Below, in pieces: positions 52,332-60,990 of a stretch of 60,990 nt of DNA (the first letter of the stretch is position 1; every line of letters starts with the position of its first letter). The stretch comes from an uncultured Bacteroides sp. (GTDB lineage Bacteria; Bacteroidota; Bacteroidia; Bacteroidales; Bacteroidaceae). Made by a program: the position numbers and the translations under genes. The stretch covers positions 1 through 60,990 of the forward strand of contig USLU01000028.1 in assembly GCA_900555635.1 (NCBI GenBank), read 5' to 3'. Under the pieces are notes generated by a model. That model was not told the DNA's origin and made no database searches. It saw only the letters and a list, made by a program, of their open reading frames with translations.

Positions 52332-53543
52332 ATGAATATACAGAAGATAAGAGCGGATTTCCCTATACTCTCTCGTGAGATTTATGGTAAGCCATTGGTC
52401 TATTTTGATAATGGTGCTACCACCCAGAAGCCTTGCTGTGTGATAGATGCTATTACGGAAGAGTACTACTCTGTCAATGCCAATGTGCACCGTGGGGTAC
52501 ATTTCTTATCCCAGCAGGCTACGGAACTGCATGAGGCTTCCCGTGAGACGGTGCGTAAATTCATTAACGCCCGCTCTACAAACGAAGTCATCTTTACGCG
52601 TGGTACGACCGAAAGTATTAACCTGCTTGTGTCAAGTTTCGGTGAAGAGTTTATGCAGGAAGGGGATGAGGTCATTCTTTCTGTGATGGAGCACCATAGC
52701 AATATAGTTCCCTGGCAGTTGTTGGCAGCTAAGAGAGGTATTGCCATTAAAGTTATTCCGATGAATGACAAAGGCGAGCTTTTGCAGGACGAGTACAAGA
52801 AATTGTTCTCCGAACGTACAAAGATCGTCAGTGTGACGCATGTATCCAATGTGCTTGGTACAGTCAATCCGGTTAAGGAGATGATTGCATTTGCCCATGA
52901 ACAGGGGGTACCTGTACTTGTAGACGGTGCACAATCCATTCCTCATATGCCGGTAGATGTACAAGACTTGAATGCCGATTTCTTTGTCTTTTCCGGTCAT
53001 AAAGTGTATGGGCCTACCGGTATAGGTGTACTTTACGGTAAGGAAGAATGGCTGGATAAGATGCCTCCCTATCAAGGTGGCGGTGAAATGATACAGCATG
53101 TTTCTTTTGAGAAGACTACCTTCAACGAACTGCCTTTCAAGTTTGAAGCCGGCACTCCGGATTATATCGGCACTACCGGGCTTGCAGAAGCTTTGGACTA
53201 TGTATCTGCTCTTGGCATGGATAAGATTGCCGCCCATGAGCATGAATTGACTCAATATGCCATGCAACGCCTCAAAGAAATTCCGGGAATGCGGATATTT
53301 GGGGAAGCAGCAGAAAAGGGGAGCGTTATTTCTTTCCTTGTAGGCGATATTCATCATTTTGATATGGGGACATTGCTCGACCGCCTCGGCATTGCTGTTC
53401 GAACAGGTCATCATTGTGCCCAGCCATTGATGCAACGCTTGGGTATTGAAGGAACCGTACGCGCTTCTTTCGGACTATATAATACTAAAGAAGAAGTTGA
53501 TAAACTCGTGGTGGGAATTGAGCGTGTCAGCAAGATGTTCTAA
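52332..53543 (+). CDS. sufS: Cysteine desulfurase SufS
   Basis: This PLP enzyme (403 residues) takes sulfur from cysteine for Fe-S cluster assembly. The PLP lysine is Lys224 in FSGHKVYGPTG; the persulfide Cys362 lies in RTGHHCAQP, the group II form. RGVHFLSQQAT and THVSNVLGTVNP are family stretches. The gene closes the suf run. No SufE or SufU sulfur acceptor is encoded in this window. Confidence 0.95.
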   Translation: MNIQKIRADFPILSREIYGKPLVYFDNGATTQKPCCVIDAITEEYYSVNANVHRGVHFLSQQATELHEASRETVRKFINARSTNEVIFTRGTTESINLLVSSFGEEFMQEGDEVILSVMEHHSNIVPWQLLAAKRGIAIKVIPMNDKGELLQDEYKKLFSERTKIVSVTHVSNVLGTVNPVKEMIAFAHEQGVPVLVDGAQSIPHMPVDVQDLNADFFVFSGHKVYGPTGIGVLYGKEEWLDKMPPYQGGGEMIQHVSFEKTTFNELPFKFEAGTPDYIGTTGLAEALDYVSALGMDKIAAHEHELTQYAMQRLKEIPGMRIFGEAAEKGSVISFLVGDIHHFDMGTLLDRLGIAVRTGHHCAQPLMQRLGIEGTVRASFGLYNTKEEVDKLVVGIERVSKMF

Positions 53544-53628
53544 TAATTGTGGGAAAGGTGTACGAAACTGCAACTTTTCCGTATTTGTGTGCGTCTAATA
53601 GATGCAAATAACTAAAAGAAATAAAGAC

Positions 53629-53949
53629 ATGTTAGTAACAACAACTCCAACCATTGAGGGGGCCCGTATCACCCGCTATTATGGCATTGTCTCGGGCGAG
53701 ACAATTATTGGTGCCAATGTATTCCGTGATTTCTTTGCCAGTATCCGTGATGTAGTGGGCGGACGTAGCGGTTCCTACGAAGAAGTGCTGCGTGAAGCCA
53801 AAGATACTGCCTTGCAAGAGATGCAAGAACAAGCACGTCGCTTGGGTGCAAATGCTGTAATAGGCGTTGACTTGGATTATGAAACGGTAGGAAGTAGCGG
53901 TAGTATGTTGATGGTGACTGCCTGCGGAACGGCGGTGACAGTAGAATAA
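53629..53949 (+). CDS. YbjQ/UPF0145-family protein
   Basis: This protein of 106 residues (from ATG 53629) belongs to the YbjQ family, whose function is not established; a heavy-metal-binding domain has been proposed. Typical are TIEGARITRYYGIVSGETIIGANVF-type strands, the FASIRDVVGGRSGSYE turn and ARRLGANAVIGVDLDYE. The 53629 start gives the usual family N-terminus; an ATG at 53602 would add nine residues. It stands alone between sufS and a terminator. Confidence 0.85.
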   Translation: MLVTTTPTIEGARITRYYGIVSGETIIGANVFRDFFASIRDVVGGRSGSYEEVLREAKDTALQEMQEQARRLGANAVIGVDLDYETVGSSGSMLMVTACGTAVTVE

Positions 53950-53977
53950 GCTTTTTTACATTGATATTTCATAAGGT

Positions 53978-54022
53978 AGGCATCCGATCTGAGGTAATAC
54001 TTGGGTTCGGGTGCCTGTTTTT
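53978..54022 (+). terminator. Intrinsic terminator after the YbjQ gene
   Basis: AGGCATCCGA (53978-53987) pairs with TTCGGGTGCCT (54006-54016), with one G-T position, followed by GTTTTT. The loop is about 18 bases. Confidence 0.75.
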
Positions 54023-54174
54023 ATATACTTCTTATTCGAATTGCAATCAGCTTGTCCACCAGGTTAAGTTTTGCCGGAAATACATGCAAAACAGCCGGAT
54101 GTAACCATGAGAGAATAAAATGTAACACTACTGATGAAATAGGTAACATAGCATTAAGTATTTGAAAGTTTTTC

Positions 54175-54207
54175 TTTCGCTATAATCCTTCTAATCCACT
54201 ATTTTTG
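54175..54207 (+). promoter_or_regulatory. Promoter candidate for the third GH3
   Basis: TATTTTTG (54200-54207) fully matches TAnnTTTG. TTTC (54175-54178) is a one-mismatch -33 box at 21 bases. The start would be about 70 bases before the gene. Confidence 0.55.
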
Positions 54208-54282
54208 TACCCACTGATATTTCTATTCCTGACAAGACAGATATCGGCATTTCAATCAAAACATATTTAATATTATACTAAC

Positions 54283-56442
54283 ATGAACAGAAAACTTCGT
54301 TTGCTCTTAGGGATTGGTAGCTTTTGTCTTTGCCTTCCCGTATTCGCTCAACTTCCTTACCAAAATCCGGACTTATCACCGGAGAAGCGTGCTAATGACC
54401 TACTCAGTCGCCTGACGTTGGATGAAAAAGTCCTGTTAATGCAGAACACTTCACCCGCCATTCCACGCTTGGGAATAAAAGCCTATGACTGGTGGAACGA
54501 GGCTCTGCATGGTGTGGGACGTGCCGGACTGGCTACTGTTTTTCCCCAATCCATTGGTATGGGGGCTTCTTTCAACAATGAGCTGTTGCTTCAAGTCTTT
54601 ACTGCTGTTTCCGATGAAGCTCGTGCTAAGTCCACCCAGTTCAGTAAAAATGGAGAGTTGCAGCGCTATCAAGGTCTGACAATGTGGACACCTAATATCA
54701 ACATCTTCCGTGATCCACGATGGGGACGCGGACAAGAAACCTATGGTGAAGACCCCTATCTGACTGCCCAAATGGGTATGGCTGTTGTCCGTGGTTTGCA
54801 AGGCCCCGAAGACCAAAAGTACGATAAACTCCATGCTTGTGCCAAGCACTTTGCAGTGCACTCCGGTCCTGAGTGGAACCGTCATAGCTTCAATGCCGAA
54901 GATATCAATCCGCGCGATTTGTGGGAAACCTATCTACCTGCCTTTAAGGATTTGGTGCAGAAGGCTAATGTAAAAGAAGTGATGTGTGCCTACAATCGCT
55001 TGGAAGGTGATCCTTGTTGCGGCAGTAATCGGCTTTTGATGCAGATTCTTCGTAATGAATGGGGATATCAAGGCTTGGTTGTTTCCGATTGTGGTGCCGT
55101 CTCCGATTTTTATATGGATAATGCGCATAAAACTCATCCCGATAAAGAACATGCCTCTGCCGGAGCCGTTCTCAATGGAACAGATGTGGAATGTGGTACT
55201 AATTATGCTTCCTTGCCGCAAGCGGTTCGGGATGGACTAATCAGTGAAGAAAGCATCGACACCTCTGTAAGACGTCTGCTGAAAGCGCGTTTTGCATTGG
55301 GCGAAATGGATACTGATGTCTCTTGGAATAGCATCCCTTATAGCGTGGTAGATAGCAAAGAGCATCGGGAACTTGCCTTGCGCATGGCTCACGAAAGCAT
55401 CGTACTCCTTCAAAACAAGAAGAATATACTGCCACTTACTAAGAAAATGAAAATAGCGGTGGTAGGTCCTAATGCCAATGACTCGGTAATGCAGTGGGGT
55501 AACTACAATGGATTTCCTTCGCATACTGTCACGTTGCTCGAAGGCATCAAACAATATATACCCGAGGCGAAGATAATCTTTGAACCGGGTTGCGATCATA
55601 CTTCTGCTGACATCGATTTAGCCAAGAGCATCCAACGCATAAAAGGAGCTGACGTCGTAATATTTGCCGGCGGTATATCTCCTTCTCTCGAAGGTGAAGA
55701 GATGAGTGTGTCCATTCCCGGTTTTAAGGGGGGTGACCGTGAAACGATAGAATTACCTGCTATCCAAAGTCGTATGATTGCCGAATTAAAGAAGGCGGGT
55801 AAGAAAGTGGTGTTTGTGAATTTCTCCGGTTCTGCCATTGCCATGCCTGCCGAGAAAGAATCGTGTGATGCTATTCTTCAAGTTTGGTATCCGGGACAGG
55901 CTGGAGGAACTGCTATTGCTGATGTACTGTTCGGTACTTATAATCCGGCAGGCAGACTTCCGGTAACGTTCTATAAGAGTACTTCCCAGTTGCCTGATTT
56001 CGAAGACTATACTATGAAAGGTCGTACGTACCGTTATATGACGGAAGCTCCCTTGTTTCCTTTTGGCTATGGATTGAGTTATACAACATTCCAATATGGT
56101 AATGCTGCTTTGAGTGCACCGACAATCGGTTATGGCGAAAAAGTAACCTTGACTATTCCTGTTAGTAATATTGGCAAGAAGGATGGTGAAGAAGTAGTAC
56201 AAGTATATGTACGTCGTCCTGGTGATACAGAAGGTCCTTCGCATGCTCTAAGAGCTTTCAAACGGGTAGCTATTGCGAAAGGACAAGCCAGTCAGGTAGA
56301 GATACCTCTTTTGAAAGAAGATTTCGAATGGTTTGATACTAATACCAATACGATGCGTCCCATAGAGGGAGAATATGAATTGCTGTATGGTGGTTCATCG
56401 GATTTGAATCATCTGAAGTCAGTTAGCATCACAGTAAAGTAA
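54283..56442 (+). CDS. GH3 beta-xylosidase/beta-glucosidase type enzyme
   Basis: This 719-residue secreted family 3 enzyme would act on terminal beta-xylose or glucose. Sequences such as IKAYDWWNEALHGVGRAG, TPNINIFRDPRWGRGQETYG and HFAVHSGPEWNRHSF are those of the xylosidase-type GH3 group. The nucleophile is Asp269 in LVVSDCGAVS. A C-terminal FnIII-like domain is present (VSNIGKKDGEEVVQVYV). It is not near a SusC/SusD pair and has its own promoter and terminator, so it appears monocistronic. Confidence 0.88.
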   Translation: MNRKLRLLLGIGSFCLCLPVFAQLPYQNPDLSPEKRANDLLSRLTLDEKVLLMQNTSPAIPRLGIKAYDWWNEALHGVGRAGLATVFPQSIGMGASFNNELLLQVFTAVSDEARAKSTQFSKNGELQRYQGLTMWTPNINIFRDPRWGRGQETYGEDPYLTAQMGMAVVRGLQGPEDQKYDKLHACAKHFAVHSGPEWNRHSFNAEDINPRDLWETYLPAFKDLVQKANVKEVMCAYNRLEGDPCCGSNRLLMQILRNEWGYQGLVVSDCGAVSDFYMDNAHKTHPDKEHASAGAVLNGTDVECGTNYASLPQAVRDGLISEESIDTSVRRLLKARFALGEMDTDVSWNSIPYSVVDSKEHRELALRMAHESIVLLQNKKNILPLTKKMKIAVVGPNANDSVMQWGNYNGFPSHTVTLLEGIKQYIPEAKIIFEPGCDHTSADIDLAKSIQRIKGADVVIFAGGISPSLEGEEMSVSIPGFKGGDRETIELPAIQSRMIAELKKAGKKVVFVNFSGSAIAMPAEKESCDAILQVWYPGQAGGTAIADVLFGTYNPAGRLPVTFYKSTSQLPDFEDYTMKGRTYRYMTEAPLFPFGYGLSYTTFQYGNAALSAPTIGYGEKVTLTIPVSNIGKKDGEEVVQVYVRRPGDTEGPSHALRAFKRVAIAKGQASQVEIPLLKEDFEWFDTNTNTMRPIEGEYELLYGGSSDLNHLKSVSITVK

Positions 56443-56449
56443 AGTCCGC

Positions 56450-56496
56450 ATAATAAGAATGGCAACCTCTGATTCAGTGGTTGCCATTTTTATTAT
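56450..56496 (+). terminator. Intrinsic terminator after the third GH3
   Basis: AATGGCAACC (56458-56467) pairs with GGTTGCCATT (56479-56488); AT-rich pairs extend the stem to 56450 and 56496. The right arm runs into TTTTTATTAT. Confidence 0.85.
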
Positions 56497-56590
56497 GATT
56501 ATGTACTTATTATTATCTTATTCATTTGCTTATTTCATTTGTAATCAATACTTTTAGAACTTCGTTTAACCTCTTAATACGAATCAAGCT

Positions 56591-58792
56591 ATGGACCAAT
56601 TTCTTTTCTGGCTGGTTCCAGCCGCTTCCGTTTTGGCACTTTGTTTTGCCTGGTATTTCCACCGTCAAATGATGAAAGAGAGTGAGGGTACACCTCAAAT
56701 GATTAAGATTGCCGCTGCTGTGCGTAAAGGCGCCATGTCGTACCTCCGGCAGCAATATAAAATTGTGGGTTGGGTATTCTTGGGACTGGTAATTCTGTTT
56801 TCCATCATGGCTTATGGATTTGAAGTGCAAAACTCTTGGGTACCTATTGCTTTCCTTACGGGTGGTTTCTTCTCCGGGCTTTCCGGTTTTTTGGGTATGA
56901 AGACGGCTACTTATGCTTCGGCACGTACAGCAAATGCAGCCCGTAACTCTCTGAATGCCGGTTTGCGTATCGCTTTCCGAAGTGGTGCGGTGATGGGACT
57001 GGTCGTAGTTGGTTTGGGGTTACTCGACATCTCCTTCTGGTATCTGCTGCTCAATGCGGTGATTCCTGCCGATCTGATTACTCCTACCCATAAACTCTGC
57101 CTCATTACTACTACGATGCTGACTTTTGGCATGGGAGCTTCCACGCAGGCCTTATTTGCCCGTGTAGGTGGTGGTATTTATACAAAGGCCGCCGATGTGG
57201 GCGCCGACCTTGTAGGTAAAGTAGAAGCAGGTATTCCCGAAGACGACCCGCGCAATCCGGCTACCATTGCCGATAATGTAGGCGATAATGTAGGAGACGT
57301 TGCAGGTATGGGAGCTGACTTGTATGAAAGTTATTGCGGCTCTATCTTGGCTACGGCGGCACTGGGTGCTGCGGCATTTATCCATTCGGGCGATACATTG
57401 ATGCAGTTCAAGGCGGTGATTGCCCCGATGTTGATTGCCGCAGTCGGAATCATACTTTCCATTATCGGTATCTTCTCCGTTCGTACTAAGGAGAATGCAA
57501 CGATGAAGGACTTGCTCAATTCATTGGCGCTTGGCACTAACTTGAGTTCCGTATTGATTGTCATTGCTACTTTCTTTATCCTTTGGTTACTTGGATTGGA
57601 AAACTGGATGTGGATTTCCTGTTCTGTAGTTGTAGGTCTGGTAGTGGGGATTATCATCGGGCGTTCTACCGAATATTATACTTCCCAGTCCTATCGTCCT
57701 ACCCAAAAGCTGAGTGAAAGTGGGAAGACTGGTCCGGCTACCGTTATTATTTCGGGCATCGGACTCGGTATGTTGTCTACGGCTATTCCGGTGATTGCAG
57801 TAGTGATAGGAATTATCGCCTCTTATCTTTTCGCTTCCGGTTTCGATTTCTATAATGTAGGTATGGGACTTTACGGTATTGGCATTGCGGCGGTAGGTAT
57901 GCTTTCTACTTTGGGCATAACGCTTGCAACGGATGCTTACGGGCCGATAGCCGACAATGCGGGTGGTAATGCCGAGATGTCAGCTCTGGGTGAAGAAGTG
58001 CGTAAACGTACCGATGCGCTCGACTCTTTGGGCAATACTACGGCTGCAACGGGTAAAGGTTTTGCCATTGGTTCCGCCGCCCTTACGGGATTGGCCTTGC
58101 TGGCATCTTATATCGAAGAAATCCGTATCGGACTTACCCGCCTGGGCATGACCGATCTGCATGTGGGCAAGGACATTGTATCTGTACAGGATGCTAATTT
58201 CTTCGATTTCATGTATCATTATGATGTGACGCTGATGAATCCTAAAGTACTTTCGGGTATGTTTCTGGGCAGCATGATGGCATTCCTGTTCTGTGGTTTA
58301 ACGATGAATGCCGTAGGACGAGCCGCTGCTCACATGGTAGATGAAGTACGCCGTCAGTTCCGCGAAATCAAGGGCATCCTTTCGGGTGAGGCAGAACCCG
58401 ATTACGAACGTTGTGTGGCTATTTCTACCAAAGGTGCGCAACGTGAAATGGTAATCCCTTCGTTGATAGCCATTGTTGCTCCCATTCTGACAGGGTTTAT
58501 ATTCGGTGTTCCCGGTGTGTTAGGTTTGCTGATTGGCGGACTAAGCAGTGGATTTGTACTTGCTATCTTTATGGCAAACGCAGGTGGTGCATGGGATAAT
58601 GCCAAGAAATATGTAGAAGAAGGTAATCTTGGGGGAAAAGGCAGTGAAGTTCATAAAGCTACCGTGGTAGGTGATACTGTAGGCGACCCGTTCAAAGATA
58701 CTTCCGGTCCGAGCTTGAATATCCTTATTAAACTGATGAGCATGGTTGCCATTGTAATGGCGGGATTGACCGTTGCGTGGAGCCTGTTCTGA
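56591..58792 (+). CDS. hppA: K+-dependent membrane-bound ion-pumping pyrophosphatase
   Basis: This integral membrane enzyme (733 residues, about 16 helices) couples pyrophosphate hydrolysis to ion export. Pyrophosphate-site motifs are GGGIYTKAADVGADLVGKVE and DNVGDNVGD near 200-240, and the second DAYGPIADNAGG. GNTTAA at 481-486 has Ala where K+-independent forms have Lys, marking it as K+-dependent. Some Bacteroides enzymes of this type pump Na+ and H+ together; which ion this one moves cannot be decided by eye. It is alone between a terminator and a convergent gene. Confidence 0.95.
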   Translation: MDQFLFWLVPAASVLALCFAWYFHRQMMKESEGTPQMIKIAAAVRKGAMSYLRQQYKIVGWVFLGLVILFSIMAYGFEVQNSWVPIAFLTGGFFSGLSGFLGMKTATYASARTANAARNSLNAGLRIAFRSGAVMGLVVVGLGLLDISFWYLLLNAVIPADLITPTHKLCLITTTMLTFGMGASTQALFARVGGGIYTKAADVGADLVGKVEAGIPEDDPRNPATIADNVGDNVGDVAGMGADLYESYCGSILATAALGAAAFIHSGDTLMQFKAVIAPMLIAAVGIILSIIGIFSVRTKENATMKDLLNSLALGTNLSSVLIVIATFFILWLLGLENWMWISCSVVVGLVVGIIIGRSTEYYTSQSYRPTQKLSESGKTGPATVIISGIGLGMLSTAIPVIAVVIGIIASYLFASGFDFYNVGMGLYGIGIAAVGMLSTLGITLATDAYGPIADNAGGNAEMSALGEEVRKRTDALDSLGNTTAATGKGFAIGSAALTGLALLASYIEEIRIGLTRLGMTDLHVGKDIVSVQDANFFDFMYHYDVTLMNPKVLSGMFLGSMMAFLFCGLTMNAVGRAAAHMVDEVRRQFREIKGILSGEAEPDYERCVAISTKGAQREMVIPSLIAIVAPILTGFIFGVPGVLGLLIGGLSSGFVLAIFMANAGGAWDNAKKYVEEGNLGGKGSEVHKATVVGDTVGDPFKDTSGPSLNILIKLMSMVAIVMAGLTVAWSLF

Positions 58793-58797
58793 TAAAT

Positions 58798-58907
58798 TTG
58801 ACAGACACTTGTGTTTGAGTTGACAGACACCAGTGTCTATCGCGTCAAACACTGGTGTCTATCATCTCAAACACAAGTGTCTATCAGGTTGGACACCAGT
58901 GTCTGTT
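58798..58907. repeat. 22-base array that folds into one long hairpin between convergent genes
   Basis: Five units start at 58798, 58820, 58842, 58864 and 58886, exactly 22 bases apart, each centred on ACAC-NN-GTGT with NN being TT, CA, TG, AA and CA. Units 1 and 4, and 2 and 3, are reverse complements, so 58800-58842 pairs with 58843-58885 (37 of 43 positions Watson-Crick). Four of the six mismatches become G-U pairs in the minus-strand RNA but C-A in the plus-strand RNA. It may end transcripts from the minus-strand gene, or from both sides. Confidence 0.85.
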
Positions 58908-58911
58908 AAAC

Positions 58912-60840
58912 CTACTTCCCGTAGTCATCGTACATCATTAGCAGATGCGATGAACTCCAGCTAAAGTGAGGTGCTTTCAAGCGCTCTCCGGTGTGGGTGC
59001 CATAGTTCTCGTGGATGGGTGCACCCTCTTTCAGTCCGCTCAGCCGGTCGAATACCTGCAAGGTGTACTCGTCCGCAAGTTTGTTATAACCATAGTTGCG
59101 CAATCCGCGAATGGCAAAGTAGGTCTGGTCGAGCCAGATGGGTCCACGCCAGTAACCGCGCGGATTGTACTTGGGATTGTCTGCGGCAATGGTAGGGAAG
59201 GGGATGTAAGTAGAGAACTTGGCAGTGTCCTGCAACGTGGGCAGCATTTTATCTACCTGTTCCTGAGTAGTGATCTCGGTCCATAACGGGGTATATGCTT
59301 CGCATCCGGGCTCTTCGATAAATGAATTGTCCTTCAGACGGCGGTCACAGAAGAAGTTGATGTTTTTGTCGAAGAAGTAGTCGGCCACCTTGTCGCTGTA
59401 ATCGGGACCGTCGAAAGGAACATTCAGCAGTCCGGCAAACTTTTTAAGTAGCTTGCATTCCATGGCCAAGTAGGCGTTCAGGTCTACACTTTCCTGATCC
59501 ATGCTCCAGGCATCTTCGTAACCTTCATTCTTCAGCATCACGGCGTCGTCGAAACGGATGGCATTATCCATGCCACTTTCCCAAGCTGCTGCTTCCAGTG
59601 TGCCGTCGGTAGAACCGTATTCACACATGCCGTTGCGGTTATGGTCGCGCTTCTCGTACCACCATTTGTAGTAAGAGAGCAGTTGCGGATACATTTCGGC
59701 AACGAAAGTAGTGTCTCCTGTGTGCGTAAAGATCTCATCGACAGCCCAACATACCAAAGGAGGCTTGCTATCACGGGCATTATTTTCGGAAGGATCGGTA
59801 TAGATGCAATCGATAATCATGCCATCGGGTTGCTGGTAGTCGAACATGGCGCGGATATTGTTCTTGGCCAGTTCGGGGTCGAACTTGGCAGTGCCGGCAC
59901 TGAAACGCCAAGTGTCCCATGCCCAGAATCCGACAAAGTAGCCTACGGCATGGCTCGGAACGATACCTTCGTGAAGCAGTCCGCCACGATGGGCGCGCCA
60001 GTTGGAGATAAGCGTGGTAACGGCTTTTACGGCGATGCGGTCATATTCCGGCTTCATATCGGTGCGCAGTATCTTGGTCAGATAGCCTTCCCAACGTTCG
60101 GCATTGGCTTGCAGGGCTTTTTCCGGGTCATTGAGCAAGGTAGGCAGATTTTGTAGTCCGGCGGTCATCTCTTTTTCTGAAGCGAAGAAAGAGATGGCAA
60201 CATTAACGGGGAATTTAGTGGCATTCAAGAGAGCCGTATAGTTGTTATCGGCTTTGGCAAGCTGTACGTCGGGAGTGAAAGTTACGGTAACGATTTCACC
60301 ACTGGGATGACGGGCGATGACAGAGTTCTGTTCTACTATAACAGTCACATCCTTACCCCATTGGCTTCCGCTGACGGCCAGCTCTTCAGCTTTATCGGCT
60401 TCGATGCGCAGCAGGGCGGTAGAAGCGTCTACGAAGTTGAGCCGTTGCGTGATCTTACCGTTTTCGCAGTGGGCGGACATATACAGCTCTCCGGGGTAGT
60501 AACAGGTAGAGTCGGGTACGAAAGTTGCTTGGGCATCTTTGGCAAAACTTACAACGGCAGCCGATTGTGCCATCCATTGACGACGGAACATATCCAGGCT
60601 GAACGGGCCGCAGAAGCCATTTACCCATTTATCTTTCTCGGGTAAGGTGAAGCCCATCCAGGAACCGGCATCGGTAAACCAGCCGTAGCATCTATGCAGG
60701 GTATCGGGAGTATAAGCTATATCCAATATATCATTGAAGGTATATCTTTTCTCCACGGTGCTTTTGCTACTGGAGTTGCAGGCAGTAATGCCTGCAACCA
60801 GTAGGGTAAAGCAAATGAAATGTAAAAACTTATGTCGCAT
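58912..60840 (-). CDS. GH63-like (alpha/alpha-barrel) glycosidase lipoprotein
   Basis: This 642-residue enzyme belongs to the GH63/GH37-related alpha/alpha-toroid group, also called MGH1-like. The lipobox GITACNSS anchors it. An N-terminal beta-sandwich (about 30-240) precedes the helical barrel. Asp425 in WESGMDNAIRF matches the catalytic acid position (E/W-SG-D) and Glu611 in PIHENYGTHTG the base. FWAWDTWRFS and YWRGPIWLDQTYF are family stretches. It would invert alpha-glucosidic or alpha-mannosidic bonds; the substrate is unknown. It converges on hppA. The gene before it is outside the window. Confidence 0.82.
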   Translation of the reverse strand: MRHKFLHFICFTLLVAGITACNSSSKSTVEKRYTFNDILDIAYTPDTLHRCYGWFTDAGSWMGFTLPEKDKWVNGFCGPFSLDMFRRQWMAQSAAVVSFAKDAQATFVPDSTCYYPGELYMSAHCENGKITQRLNFVDASTALLRIEADKAEELAVSGSQWGKDVTVIVEQNSVIARHPSGEIVTVTFTPDVQLAKADNNYTALLNATKFPVNVAISFFASEKEMTAGLQNLPTLLNDPEKALQANAERWEGYLTKILRTDMKPEYDRIAVKAVTTLISNWRAHRGGLLHEGIVPSHAVGYFVGFWAWDTWRFSAGTAKFDPELAKNNIRAMFDYQQPDGMIIDCIYTDPSENNARDSKPPLVCWAVDEIFTHTGDTTFVAEMYPQLLSYYKWWYEKRDHNRNGMCEYGSTDGTLEAAAWESGMDNAIRFDDAVMLKNEGYEDAWSMDQESVDLNAYLAMECKLLKKFAGLLNVPFDGPDYSDKVADYFFDKNINFFCDRRLKDNSFIEEPGCEAYTPLWTEITTQEQVDKMLPTLQDTAKFSTYIPFPTIAADNPKYNPRGYWRGPIWLDQTYFAIRGLRNYGYNKLADEYTLQVFDRLSGLKEGAPIHENYGTHTGERLKAPHFSWSSSHLLMMYDDYGK

Positions 60841-60990
60841 AATCTGTTATATTTAAGCAATGGTGATTAAAATAGTAGTGGTGCTATCTTAATTCTCCTC
60901 CTCTTGGGAGGAGGAGTACCCCAACGGGGGGAGGTGGTAGGTAAAATTCGGATATTTGAAAGAATGATTTAACTTTATGTATTCACCTAC
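60841..60990. other. Upstream region of the GH63-like gene with GC-rich hairpins
   Basis: CTCCTCCTC (60895-60903) and GAGGAGGAG (60908-60916) form a perfect stem with a TTGG loop, followed by CCCC-AAC-GGGG and a G-rich stretch. This is strikingly GC-rich for its AT-rich surroundings. No clear promoter box is seen on the minus strand. Confidence 0.6.

Larger units (their letters stand above)
53950..54282. other. Gap between YbjQ gene and third GH3
   Basis: It contains the terminator at 53978-54022 and a promoter candidate at 54175-54207. Between them (54023-54174) I see no gene and no clear structure. Confidence 0.5.

Overview
The window looks like chromosomal DNA of a gut-type Bacteroides; I cannot name the species. 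Supporting signs are two SusC/SusD loci, a one-protein hybrid two-component regulator (HTCS), an ECF-sigma/anti-sigma pair feeding an STN-domain SusC, consensus Bacteroidales promoters (TTTG - about 19 nt - TAnnTTTG) and weak Shine-Dalgarno sequences. I see no rRNA, tRNA, CRISPR array or insertion sequence.

Region 1 (1-21,437) is a polysaccharide-utilization-type locus. An HTCS on the minus strand faces a plus-strand run: type-B carboxylesterase, unrecognised lipoprotein, SusC, SusD, three CE1-type esterases (two are a tandem duplicate) and two GH3 enzymes. There is no endo-glycanase, so the likely diet is short acylated beta-glycosides or oligosaccharides released by other loci. Three direct repeats between the HTCS and its target genes are a candidate operator.

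Region 2 (21,438-41,348) is a second locus for amino-sugar glycoconjugates: ECF sigma factor, FecR-type anti-sigma, STN-SusC, SusD, a surface lipoprotein ending in a tachylectin-2-like propeller, GH89 alpha-N-acetylglucosaminidase, MurQ etherase, GH20 beta-hexosaminidase, two ceramidase-fold proteins with a five-blade lectin-like propeller inserted in the enzyme domain, a BadF-type sugar kinase and an MFS sugar permease. It can be read as bind, trim, import, phosphorylate and, through MurQ, feed MurNAc-6-P into GlcNAc-6-P. The lectin-armed ceramidase-fold pair is the best candidate here for something undescribed.

Region 3 (41,349-53,543) is housekeeping: an HU-related protein, a decayed AAA-ATPase/PD-(D/E)XK gene that still has a consensus promoter, rimP-nusA-infB behind a promoter and an attenuator-like hairpin, then cvpA-sufB-sufC-sufD-sufS. 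Every sizeable spacer inside this cluster holds an AT-rich inverted repeat built from iterated 7- or 8-base words.

Region 4 (53,544-60,990) holds a YbjQ-family protein, a third GH3 (xylosidase type), a K+-dependent membrane pyrophosphatase and, convergently, a GH63-like lipoprotein glycosidase. Three intergenic arrays in the window (112-243, 41,467-41,554 and 58,798-58,907) have different sequences but share an exact 22-base period and a short palindromic core.
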